A stretch of 43,407 nucleotides of DNA from contig CAKKSE010000087.1 of NCBI GenBank assembly GCA_919903025.1, positions 4,318-47,724 of the forward strand, in the 5' to 3' direction. This document shows positions 19,166-25,675 of this stretch, in pieces. Position numbers and translations under genes: made by a program. The DNA comes from Nitrospiria bacterium. GTDB taxonomy: Bacteria > Nitrospirota > RBG-16-64-22. The stretch's first letter is position 1; each line of letters starts with the position of its first letter. Below the pieces are notes generated by a model that worked only from the letters and a program-made list of their open reading frames with translations, searched no databases and had not been told where the DNA came from.

Positions 19166-19695
19166 CGCCCGTCCATGGTTCCGCCGGGATCGACGAGAAG
19201 TGGGCCATGGACCTGATGGCCTATCGAGACGGCGAACTGGATTCGTCCCGTCGAAACGAGATCGGCCGGCATATCCTGGAATGCGGTCAGTGTCAGTCGA
19301 TCCTCCGGGATTTCGGGAAGGTCGGAAACCTCGTCCGGGAGATGGCGGATGAAGATGCCTCCCGTCTGGCTGAGACGCCCGTGTGGCCGCGGGTCCGCCG
19401 GGCGCTCGCGCCTCCCGCCGTGGAGCGCAAGGCCGAGCCGCGTTCCTGGTGGATGCCATTCCCGGCGTTCCGGTGGGCGTTCGTTCTGCCCGCGATCCTT
19501 CTTGTCTTCCTGGGCGCGATTCTCTATGATTCCACCCGTCGGGCGCCAACTCCCGAAGGCGCAGTGATCGTCGGGCTCGTCGAGTCGCCCGATCCCGTTT
19601 TCCTGTTCCAGCAGAGGGGATCGAGCGTCACGGTCATCTGGGTGTTCGAGCCCCTGCCGGCGCCCTCGACTAAGGAGGAGGCACGCTCCACGTGA
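19162..19695 (+). CDS. Zinc-finger anti-sigma factor, single-pass membrane protein
   Basis: A 177-residue partner of the upstream ECF sigma factor. The N-terminal cytoplasmic part has the ZAS motif H-x3-C-x2-C in RHILECGQCQSIL (about residues 36-48). One transmembrane helix (FVLPAILLVFLGAILY) lies near residues 112-127, and a C-terminal extracytoplasmic tail of about 50 residues could sense envelope conditions. Sequestration of the sigma factor until a signal releases it is the family role. It is coupled upstream by ATGA and downstream by GTGA. Confidence 0.88.
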   Translation: MTPVHGSAGIDEKWAMDLMAYRDGELDSSRRNEIGRHILECGQCQSILRDFGKVGNLVREMADEDASRLAETPVWPRVRRALAPPAVERKAEPRSWWMPFPAFRWAFVLPAILLVFLGAILYDSTRRAPTPEGAVIVGLVESPDPVFLFQQRGSSVTVIWVFEPLPAPSTKEEARST

Positions 19696-20135
19696 TCCGG
19701 CGAACCTCCGGTCTTCTTGCTTTTCTCGCCGCCGTCCTGCTCTCGGCGAGCCCCGCGTATTCGCAGTCCGTCACCGTTCACCTCACGACGATCGCCGCCT
19801 CGAATCAGGAGCGCGGGATCGACGGGCGTCTCGGCCCGCTCTCCGGCCAGCTCACATCGCTCTTTCAATACGCCGGATACCGCATGCTCGACCAGCACAC
19901 ACTTAACGTTTCGGGCGGACGCGAGGGATCGGCGCCGCTTCCGCCGGACCGGCGGATCGTCGTGACGCCGAGAGGGGTCCAGGGAGGGATGGTCAACCTG
20001 AACGTCGTCATCCGCTCGCCCGACCGCGTCATCCTGAACACCGATTTCCGGATAGCAAACGACGGGACCGTTCTCGTTGGCGGCCCGCGCTTCCGCGACG
20101 GCGTCCTGATCATCGCCATCCGGGCTCGCTTCTAA
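19692..20135 (+). CDS. Secreted conserved protein of unknown function
   Basis: The GTG at 19692 overlaps the preceding stop (GTGA) and follows AAGGAGGAG. The 147-residue product has a signal peptide (about residues 1-25, ending SPAYSQS). The mature part, which starts near TVHLTTIAASNQERGIDGRL, is predicted to be all beta. Similar sequences occur in several anaerobic bacteria, but the function is not known to me. As the third gene of the sigma/anti-sigma operon it may be an envelope effector or a member of the signalling system. Confidence 0.75.
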   Translation: MIRRTSGLLAFLAAVLLSASPAYSQSVTVHLTTIAASNQERGIDGRLGPLSGQLTSLFQYAGYRMLDQHTLNVSGGREGSAPLPPDRRIVVTPRGVQGGMVNLNVVIRSPDRVILNTDFRIANDGTVLVGGPRFRDGVLIIAIRARF

Positions 20136-20162
20136 ACACACCAGGCAGGAGGAGGTCAGGCC

Positions 20163-21230
20163 ATGGGAATCCTCGACTTCGTCAAGAAACAGTTCATCGA
20201 CATCATCCAGTGGACGGAGGAGGGTGATGAGGTCCTTGTATGGCGCTTCCCGATGCGCGATTTCGAGATCCAGCAGGGCGCCCAGCTTACGGTCCGGGAA
20301 ACGCAGACGGCTATGTTCGTCCACCAGGGGCAGGTGGCCGACCTCTTCGGCCCGGGCCAGCACACGATCAAGACGCAGAACGTTCCGATCCTCACCGACC
20401 TCCAGCACTGGGACAAGATGTTCGAGTCGCCCTTCAAGAGCGACGTCTACTTCTTTTCCACGCGCCTCCGGCTCAACCAGAAGTGGGGGACGTCGAACCC
20501 GATCACGATCCGGGACAAGGAATTCGGCGCCGTCCGCCTTCGGACCTTCGGCATATACGCTTACAAGATCAGCGACCCGAAGGCCTTCTTCACGAAAGTC
20601 TCCGGCACGCGGGAGGCGTACACGGTCTCGGACATGGAGGGCCAGCTGAGGAACACGATCGTCGCCGTGCTGACCGACCATTTCGCCGAGAGCGGGATTC
20701 CGTTTCTGGACATGGCGGCGAACCAGGTGGAGTTGTCCAGGGCCGTCGGTGACAAGATGAAAGGATCGTTCGGGGATTTCGGTCTGTCTCTCGAGAGCTT
20801 CGTCGTCCAGAACGTCTCCCTTCCCGAGGAACTCCAGAAGAGGCTCGACGAGCGGATAGGAATGGGCGTCGTGGGGGACATGGGGCGGTACACCCAGTTC
20901 CAGACGGCGCAGGCGATTCCCATCGCCGCGGCGGCCGAAGGCGGCGTGGCCGGGGCGGGCGCGGGTCTCGGCGCCGGCATCGCGATGGGCCAGGCCATGG
21001 GCCAGGCGCTCGGTCAGGCGGCCCAGGGCGTTGCGGCTGGGGCGGCTGGGGTCGCGGCTCCTGCCGCGGCGGCCATGGCGGCATGCATCAAATGCGCGAA
21101 GCCGATCGCGGCGGGGTCGAAGTTCTGCCCCGAGTGCGGCGCCCCCCAGACGGCCTCTTGCCCGAAGTGCAAAGCGAAGCTCGACCGCCCGGCCAAGTTC
21201 TGCCCGGAGTGCGGAACGTCGATAAAGTGA
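20163..21230 (+). CDS. SPFH-domain protein with C-terminal double zinc ribbon
   Basis: A 355-residue protein. Residues about 1-230 form an SPFH (stomatin/prohibitin-like) domain of the YdjL/'virion core' type (GILDFVKKQFIDIIQWTEEG near the start). A Gly/Ala/Gln-rich low-complexity linker spans about 235-310. Two zinc ribbons follow, with pairs C-x2-C...CPECG at about 312-333 and CPKC...CPECG at about 335-352. No transmembrane segment is clear, so membrane association would be peripheral. Proteins of this group accompany DUF4178, DUF350 and spermidine-synthase-like genes, as here. A scaffold or membrane-stress role is inferred. ATG 20163 follows AGGAGGAGG. The stop overlaps the next GTG. Confidence 0.88.
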   Translation: MGILDFVKKQFIDIIQWTEEGDEVLVWRFPMRDFEIQQGAQLTVRETQTAMFVHQGQVADLFGPGQHTIKTQNVPILTDLQHWDKMFESPFKSDVYFFSTRLRLNQKWGTSNPITIRDKEFGAVRLRTFGIYAYKISDPKAFFTKVSGTREAYTVSDMEGQLRNTIVAVLTDHFAESGIPFLDMAANQVELSRAVGDKMKGSFGDFGLSLESFVVQNVSLPEELQKRLDERIGMGVVGDMGRYTQFQTAQAIPIAAAAEGGVAGAGAGLGAGIAMGQAMGQALGQAAQGVAAGAAGVAAPAAAAMAACIKCAKPIAAGSKFCPECGAPQTASCPKCKAKLDRPAKFCPECGTSIK

Positions 21231-21508
21231 GAGACACTGATGTGCTCAAGGTTCAATTCAGCGCGCATTCCTTGCTCAAGATTGAAATCTTGAGGAATCA
21301 CAAGGTGCTTGTCACAACGGAGATGATCGAGGAAATCGTTCGGTCTCCGGAACGGGTGGACAATGGCTACAAAGGAAGACGGGTAGCGCAGGGGACTCTG
21401 GACGAGACGCACGTTCTGAGGGTCGTCTACGAAGAGGTCGAGAGAACGATCAGAATCGTTACTGTCTATCCCGGCAGGAGGGCGCGGTATGAGAAGAATC
21501 CGATATAG
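21227..21508 (+). CDS. DUF4258-type protein, probable toxin of a toxin-antitoxin pair
   Basis: A 93-residue basic protein with the DUF4258 pattern: FSAHSLLKIEILRN early, then a region around DETHVLRVVYEE and a final strand TIRIVTVYPGRR. The frame is open upstream. GTG 21227 overlaps the SPFH stop (GTGA); GTG 21242 is an alternative start. It overlaps the DUF2283 gene by 20 bases, the standard arrangement for this family pair. Base composition is visibly more AT-rich than the neighbours, consistent with acquisition by transfer into the SPFH-DUF4178 operon. Toxicity is inferred from the family pairing. Confidence 0.75.
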   Translation: MRDTDVLKVQFSAHSLLKIEILRNHKVLVTTEMIEEIVRSPERVDNGYKGRRVAQGTLDETHVLRVVYEEVERTIRIVTVYPGRRARYEKNPI

Positions 21509-21698
21509 CAGGGACGTCGATGCTCTTCTTATCGAGCTCTCGGAGAAGCCCATCGATCACGCCGAGGAGGAGGGGCAGGTGATTGTCCACTTCTCCCAAG
21601 AGGGAGAGCCTGTGCTCCTTGAGATCCTTGACGCGAAGGAGTTTGTCCTGGGATCCCTCTCAAGCGTGATTCAGGACAAGGAAGTTGCGATCCCATAG
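21489..21698 (+). CDS. DUF2283-type protein, probable antitoxin
   Basis: A 69-residue acidic protein typical of DUF2283: MRRIRYSRDVDALLIELSEK, a middle acidic segment, then VLLEILDAKEFV. Charge is opposite to that of the basic DUF4258 product, as expected for a complex-forming pair. ATG 21489 lies inside the end of the toxin-like gene, with GGCAGGAGGGC just upstream as ribosome-binding site. The antitoxin role rests on family context. Confidence 0.75.
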   Translation: MRRIRYSRDVDALLIELSEKPIDHAEEEGQVIVHFSQEGEPVLLEILDAKEFVLGSLSSVIQDKEVAIP

Positions 21699-21722
21699 CC
21701 TTAAGGGGCTGGCGAATCGGTA

Positions 21723-22352
21723 ATGCGTGAAATCTCCTGCCCTTCCTGCGGGGCGCCGGTGAGGTTCATGTCGGCGCAGTCGCTTCTTTCCGTTTGCGGC
21801 TGGTGCCGGGCCACGCTCATGCGGCGCGATCTCGACGTGGAAAACGTCGGGAAGATGGCGGAGCTGATCCCGGACCCGACGCCGCTCCAGTTGGGCGTCG
21901 AGGGAAAATACCGGGGGATGCATTTCGCCCTCGCCGGACGGATCCAGGTTCAGTACCCGGACGGCGCGTGGAACGAGTGGTTCCTCTTCTTCGACGACGG
22001 CCGGACCGGGTGGCTGGGAGAGGCGTCCGGGACGTACATGATCTCGTTCGAGACGGAGGTGAAGGAACCGCTCCCCGAGTGGGAGGCGCTCAAGCCCGAC
22101 CAAGAGGTCAAGTTGAACGGCAGGCCGTTCCGCGTCTCGGACATCCGGACTGCGCGGGTCGTCGGCGGGGAAGGCGAACTGCCGTTCCGCGTCATGTCGG
22201 GATACGACGCGCCGGTCGCAGATCTCCAGACTGAAACCGAGGCGTTCGCGACGATCGACTACAGCGACGGACACCCGCGCGTTTTTCTGGGCGAGACCGT
22301 GGAGTTCGGGTTTCTGGATCTGCGGGGCCTGCGGGAGTTCGAGGGATGGTGA
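21723..22352 (+). CDS. DUF4178-domain protein with N-terminal zinc ribbon
   Basis: A 209-residue cytoplasmic protein. The N-terminus has SCPSCGAPV and SVCGWCRATLM, four cysteines of a zinc ribbon. The rest, from about residue 50, is a DUF4178 domain (YRGMHFALAGRIQVQY, WNEWFLFFDDGRTGWLGEA, KLNGRPFRVSDI). The function of DUF4178 is unknown; it recurs with DUF350, SPFH and spermidine-synthase-like genes. Start ATG 21723 is weakly supported. It is the first of two DUF4178 genes here, separated by tandem arrays. Confidence 0.85.
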   Translation: MREISCPSCGAPVRFMSAQSLLSVCGWCRATLMRRDLDVENVGKMAELIPDPTPLQLGVEGKYRGMHFALAGRIQVQYPDGAWNEWFLFFDDGRTGWLGEASGTYMISFETEVKEPLPEWEALKPDQEVKLNGRPFRVSDIRTARVVGGEGELPFRVMSGYDAPVADLQTETEAFATIDYSDGHPRVFLGETVEFGFLDLRGLREFEGW

Positions 22353-22354
22353 GG

Positions 22355-22382
22355 GGAGTGCGGAGTTCGGAGTTCGGAGTTG
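22355..22382. repeat. Tandem array of 7-bp unit GGAGTTC (4 copies)
   Basis: GGAGTGC, GGAGTTC twice, GGAGTTG. It starts two bases after the stop of the first DUF4178 gene and shares its unit with the array at 10946-10973. Confidence 0.85.
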
Positions 22383-22434
22383 GGAGCGAAGAACGGCGTT
22401 GCTTATTGCCGAACATGCCCCTTCGCGTCCAGCC

Positions 22435-22462
22435 TTCGGTATTCCGCATTCGGCATTCGGCC
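22435..22462. repeat. Tandem array of 7-bp unit TTCGGCA (4 copies)
   Basis: TTCGGTA, TTCCGCA, TTCGGCA and TTCGGCC in phase. It lies just upstream of the second DUF4178 gene. Read as protein from an upstream ATG it would give a spurious extension of that gene. Confidence 0.75.
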
Positions 22463-22476
22463 TGGGGGTCGGAAGG

Positions 22477-23769
22477 ATGACGGTTCCGCAATCCCCCAAG
22501 ACCCTCTCCTGTCCATCGTGCGGGTCGTCGCTCACGGTTCGCGCGCCCGGCCATTCCGTGTCGGTCGCCTGTTCCTCTTGCGGCGCCGTCCTGGATCCAA
22601 ACGATCCCGACCATAAGGTCATCGCCAGGTTCAAGCAGGCGGAAGGCTCGCCGAGGATTCCTCTGGGGACGAGGGGAAAGGTCCGCGGGGAGACCTATGA
22701 GGTCATCGGATATCTGATCCGGGCAAGCGAGGCGGACGGCGTCCCTTTCTCATGGAACGAGTACCTCCTCTTCAATCCATACCTCGGCTTTCGCTGGCTG
22801 ACCGAGTATCAGGGGCACTGGATCATCGCGAAGGCGGCGTCGGGGGCCCCGGTGCGCCTGGACGCCGACGTTCAGTACCTTGGCGAGAAGTACAAGCACT
22901 TCCAGACGGCCAAGGCCCACGTTGCCTACGTCATGGGCGAATTCCCTTGGCGCGTCAAGGCCGGCGAGTCGGCCGGAGTCGAGGATTTCGTCAGTCCTCC
23001 GCGAATCCTTTCGTGCGAGAGGACGGAGGATGAGATCAACTGGTCGATCGGGGAGCACATTGAAGGGACGGACGTCTGGAAGGCGTTCGGCCTCCAGGGA
23101 AGCCCGCCCGTCCGGCACGGCGTAGGAGTTGCTCAGCCTTCGCCCTACAAGGGCAAGTGGCGGGACATCTGCTTCGTGTTCCTGGGCCTGCTGGGCGCCG
23201 TCTTTGCCATCCAAACGTTCTTCATGTTTTTTTCGCAGAACAAGGTTGTCTACGAGAACAGCATTACCTATGTGAAAGCACCGGCGAACCCGGGGGGCGC
23301 GGCCCTCGTTACGGACAGCTTCGATCTCACCGGACGGCGGTCGAACGTCCGGATCGACATCGACACGGACCTCTCAAACAACTGGGCTTATTATCACATG
23401 GCCCTGATCAACGAAGGGACGGGAAGCGCCCTGAATTTCGGCCGTGAAGTCTCCTATTATTTCGGACGCGACAGCGACGGCTCGTGGACAGAGGGGGGGA
23501 AGGGCGACAGGGTCTATCTTCCTTCGGTCGAGTCCGGCCGCTACTATATGCTGATCGAGCCGGAAACGAACGCCCCAAAGGTCAAGTACCGGATTCAGGT
23601 GCGGCGCGATGTTCCAAGAATCGGCTGGATGGTCTGGGCCGTGATTCTGTTCATCCTCCCGCCCCTCTGGTTTGTCTACCGCATGATCCGCTTTGAGCAT
23701 CATCGGTGGTCGGAGAGCGATCATCCCATGTTTGAGGCCGTTGAATCGGGAGACGACGATGATGACTAA
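22477..23769 (+). CDS. DUF4178-domain membrane protein with N-terminal zinc ribbon
   Basis: A 430-residue protein. CPSCGSSLTV and ACSSCGAVLD form a zinc ribbon in the first 40 residues. A DUF4178 domain follows (TRGKVRGETYEVIGYLIR, SWNEYLLFNPYLGFRWLTE). There is a hydrophobic segment near residue 235 (DICFVFLGLLGAVFAIQTFF), then an extracytoplasmic beta-rich region, and a second membrane segment (MVWAVILFILPPLWFVYRM) near 390. The tail is acidic. Start ATG 22477 is directly preceded by GGAAGG; an in-frame ATG at 22399 would add repeat-encoded residues. It overlaps the next small gene. Confidence 0.83.
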   Translation: MTVPQSPKTLSCPSCGSSLTVRAPGHSVSVACSSCGAVLDPNDPDHKVIARFKQAEGSPRIPLGTRGKVRGETYEVIGYLIRASEADGVPFSWNEYLLFNPYLGFRWLTEYQGHWIIAKAASGAPVRLDADVQYLGEKYKHFQTAKAHVAYVMGEFPWRVKAGESAGVEDFVSPPRILSCERTEDEINWSIGEHIEGTDVWKAFGLQGSPPVRHGVGVAQPSPYKGKWRDICFVFLGLLGAVFAIQTFFMFFSQNKVVYENSITYVKAPANPGGAALVTDSFDLTGRRSNVRIDIDTDLSNNWAYYHMALINEGTGSALNFGREVSYYFGRDSDGSWTEGGKGDRVYLPSVESGRYYMLIEPETNAPKVKYRIQVRRDVPRIGWMVWAVILFILPPLWFVYRMIRFEHHRWSESDHPMFEAVESGDDDDD

Positions 23770-23944
23770 GGCGTATGCCGTGTTCGGCGGGCTTGTCCTC
23801 GTGTTGTTCTCCTGGGCCCAGTACACGGGATGGTCGCCGTGGGGCGTGGACGAGGTCAAGAACGTCCCCAAGTCGATTCGTGACAACCCGGGCTCGTACC
23901 GGTCCTCATACGGCTGGTCGCGTCCCTATACGGGAGGGAAGTGA
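23759..23944 (+). CDS. Small membrane protein of the DUF4178/DUF350 cluster
   Basis: A 61-residue protein starting at ATG 23759 inside the end of the preceding gene (a second ATG follows at 23762). It has one N-terminal hydrophobic segment (AYAVFGGLVLVLFSWAQY) and a polar tail with VPKSIRDNPGSYRSSYG and YTGGK, a pattern I associate with small proteins in similar clusters. No function is known. It overlaps the DUF350 gene by four bases (GTGA). Confidence 0.7.
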   Translation: MMTKAYAVFGGLVLVLFSWAQYTGWSPWGVDEVKNVPKSIRDNPGSYRSSYGWSRPYTGGK

Positions 23945-24162
23945 CGATGATTCAAGAGATTCATTGGCAGCCCATGCTGGCCGCGCTCGTCTACGCAGTG
24001 ATCGGTCTCGGCATCTTCGCGATCGCGTTCATCGTCGTGGACCGGCTCACGCCTTACCACCTCTGGAAGGAGATTATCGACGAGCAGAACACGGCGCTCG
24101 CGATCATCGTGGGGGCCGTGGCGGTCGGCATTTCGATCATCGTCTCGTCCGCCATCCGCTGA
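23941..24162 (+). CDS. DUF350 family membrane protein
   Basis: A 73-residue protein with two transmembrane segments: PMLAALVYAVIGLGIFAIAF and ALAIIVGAVAVGISIIVSSA, separated by DRLTPYHLWKEIIDEQN. This is the single-unit DUF350 pattern, related to E. coli YjfL. The GTG at 23941 overlaps the preceding stop; ATG 23947 is an alternative. DUF350 proteins recur beside DUF4178 and spermidine-synthase-like proteins; their biochemical role is unknown. Confidence 0.85.
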   Translation: MTMIQEIHWQPMLAALVYAVIGLGIFAIAFIVVDRLTPYHLWKEIIDEQNTALAIIVGAVAVGISIIVSSAIR

Positions 24163-24175
24163 GGGGGCGGGTCTC

Positions 24176-25675
24176 GTGCCCTACGCCGTCTACGCGACGG
24201 TCGTCGTCGTCGCCACGGCGGGGCTTGTCTACGAACTCGTGGCCGCCACGGCGGCGTCGTACCTTCTGGGAGATTCCGTCACCCAGTTCTCCACGGTCAT
24301 CGGTTCCTACCTTTTCGCCATGGGGATCGGCTCGTACCTCTCTCGCTATATCGGCAAGGGGCTGGCCGACCGGTTCGTTCAGATCGAGGTCCTCGTCGGC
24401 CTTGTAGGCGGATGGTCGGCGGCAATTCTCTTCGTCGCGTTCGTCGAGACCCAGCACATCCGCCTTGTCCTTTACGGCCTGGTCGCCGTCACCGGGATCC
24501 TTGTCGGGCTCGAGATTCCGCTTCTCCTCAGGCTTCTCAAGGAGCGCGTCGCCTTCCGCGATCTGGTCGCTGAGGTTCTGTCGCTCGACTACGTAGGCGC
24601 GCTCGGGGCGGCGATCCTATTTCCGCTTCTGCTCGTGCCGAGAGTGGGGCTGGTCCGGACGTCGCTTCTGCTGGGACTCGCGAACGCCCTCGTCGGACTC
24701 TGGTCGGTCCGTATCTTCCGAGACCGAATCGCCTCTCCGGTGTTCCTCCGCGTTCTCGCGGCCGGGGCTATCTTGTTCCTGGGCCTCGGCGTGGCGGGGG
24801 CCGAGCGGATCACGGCATGGGCTGAGGAACGCCTCTACGCCGACGAGGTGATCCTTGCAAGGTCTTCGCCCTACCAGAGGATCGTTCTGACGCGATGGAG
24901 CGATGACGTCCGCCTCTTCCTGAACGGTCATCTCCAGTTCTCCTCCCGGGACGAATACCGATATCACGAAGCCCTCGTCCATCCGGCCCTGGCCGCGCAT
25001 CCGGCTCCGCGAAGGGTCCTTGTTCTGGGGGGAGGGGACGGCCTCGCTGTCCGCGAGATCCTCCGGTATCCGAGCGTCTCTTCCGTGACGCTCGTCGATC
25101 TCGACCCGGAGATGACCCGCCTCTTTTCCTCCAATCCCCTTCTGGTTCGGATGAACGAAAAGGCGCTGGGCGACCCGCGCGTCCGCGTCGTGAACGACGA
25201 TGCGTTTCTGTGGCTGGACAGGAACCCGGAGCATTTCGACGCGATCATCGCCGACTTTCCCGACCCTCACAGCTTCTCGCTGGGGAAGCTCTACTCCCGG
25301 TCGTTCTATCGCCTGGCGAGATCGCGTCTTGCTCCCGGCGGGATGATTGTCGTCCAGGCGACATCGCCGATGTTCGCCCGGCGCTCGTTCTGGTGCATCG
25401 TGGAGACGCTCCGGAGCGCTGGCTTCGAGCCCCGGCCGTACCACGCGTACGTCCCATCTTTCGGCGAGTGGGGATTCGTCCTCGCGGCGACGGGCAGCTA
25501 CGAGCATCCGAAAGCTTACCCGGCGGGCCTGAAATATCTGACCCCGGAAGGAACGCCGGCGCTCTTCGCGTTTCCGCCCGACATGGCGCCCATCCCGGTC
25601 GAGCCGAACCGCCTCGACAATCAGGTCCTTGTCCAGTACTACGCCTCCGAGTGGCGGCGCATCTCGCCTTCGTGA
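24176..25675 (+). CDS. Membrane-anchored spermidine-synthase-like (aminopropyltransferase fold) protein
   Basis: A 499-residue protein. The N-terminal half (about 1-215) holds about seven hydrophobic segments, starting YAVYATVVVVATAGLVYELV. The C-terminal half is a spermidine-synthase-like Rossmann domain: YQRIVLTRWSDDVRLFLNG, VLVLGGGDGLAVREIL with the nucleotide-binding GGGDG, VTLVDLDPEM and DAIIADFPDPHS. GTG 24176 follows GAGGGGGCGG. Relatives transfer aminopropyl groups from decarboxylated AdoMet; here the acceptor is unknown. No AdoMet decarboxylase is visible in the window. The stop overlaps the FAD oxidoreductase gene (GTGA), pointing to linked function. Confidence 0.87.
   Translation: MPYAVYATVVVVATAGLVYELVAATAASYLLGDSVTQFSTVIGSYLFAMGIGSYLSRYIGKGLADRFVQIEVLVGLVGGWSAAILFVAFVETQHIRLVLYGLVAVTGILVGLEIPLLLRLLKERVAFRDLVAEVLSLDYVGALGAAILFPLLLVPRVGLVRTSLLLGLANALVGLWSVRIFRDRIASPVFLRVLAAGAILFLGLGVAGAERITAWAEERLYADEVILARSSPYQRIVLTRWSDDVRLFLNGHLQFSSRDEYRYHEALVHPALAAHPAPRRVLVLGGGDGLAVREILRYPSVSSVTLVDLDPEMTRLFSSNPLLVRMNEKALGDPRVRVVNDDAFLWLDRNPEHFDAIIADFPDPHSFSLGKLYSRSFYRLARSRLAPGGMIVVQATSPMFARRSFWCIVETLRSAGFEPRPYHAYVPSFGEWGFVLAATGSYEHPKAYPAGLKYLTPEGTPALFAFPPDMAPIPVEPNRLDNQVLVQYYASEWRRISPS

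Noticed and set aside
20163-21230. The SPFH protein belongs to a group often named after a virion core protein, which could suggest a prophage.
   Set aside because: No phage genes, integrase or attachment sites are nearby; the name reflects database history, and the gene context is a membrane-stress-type operon.
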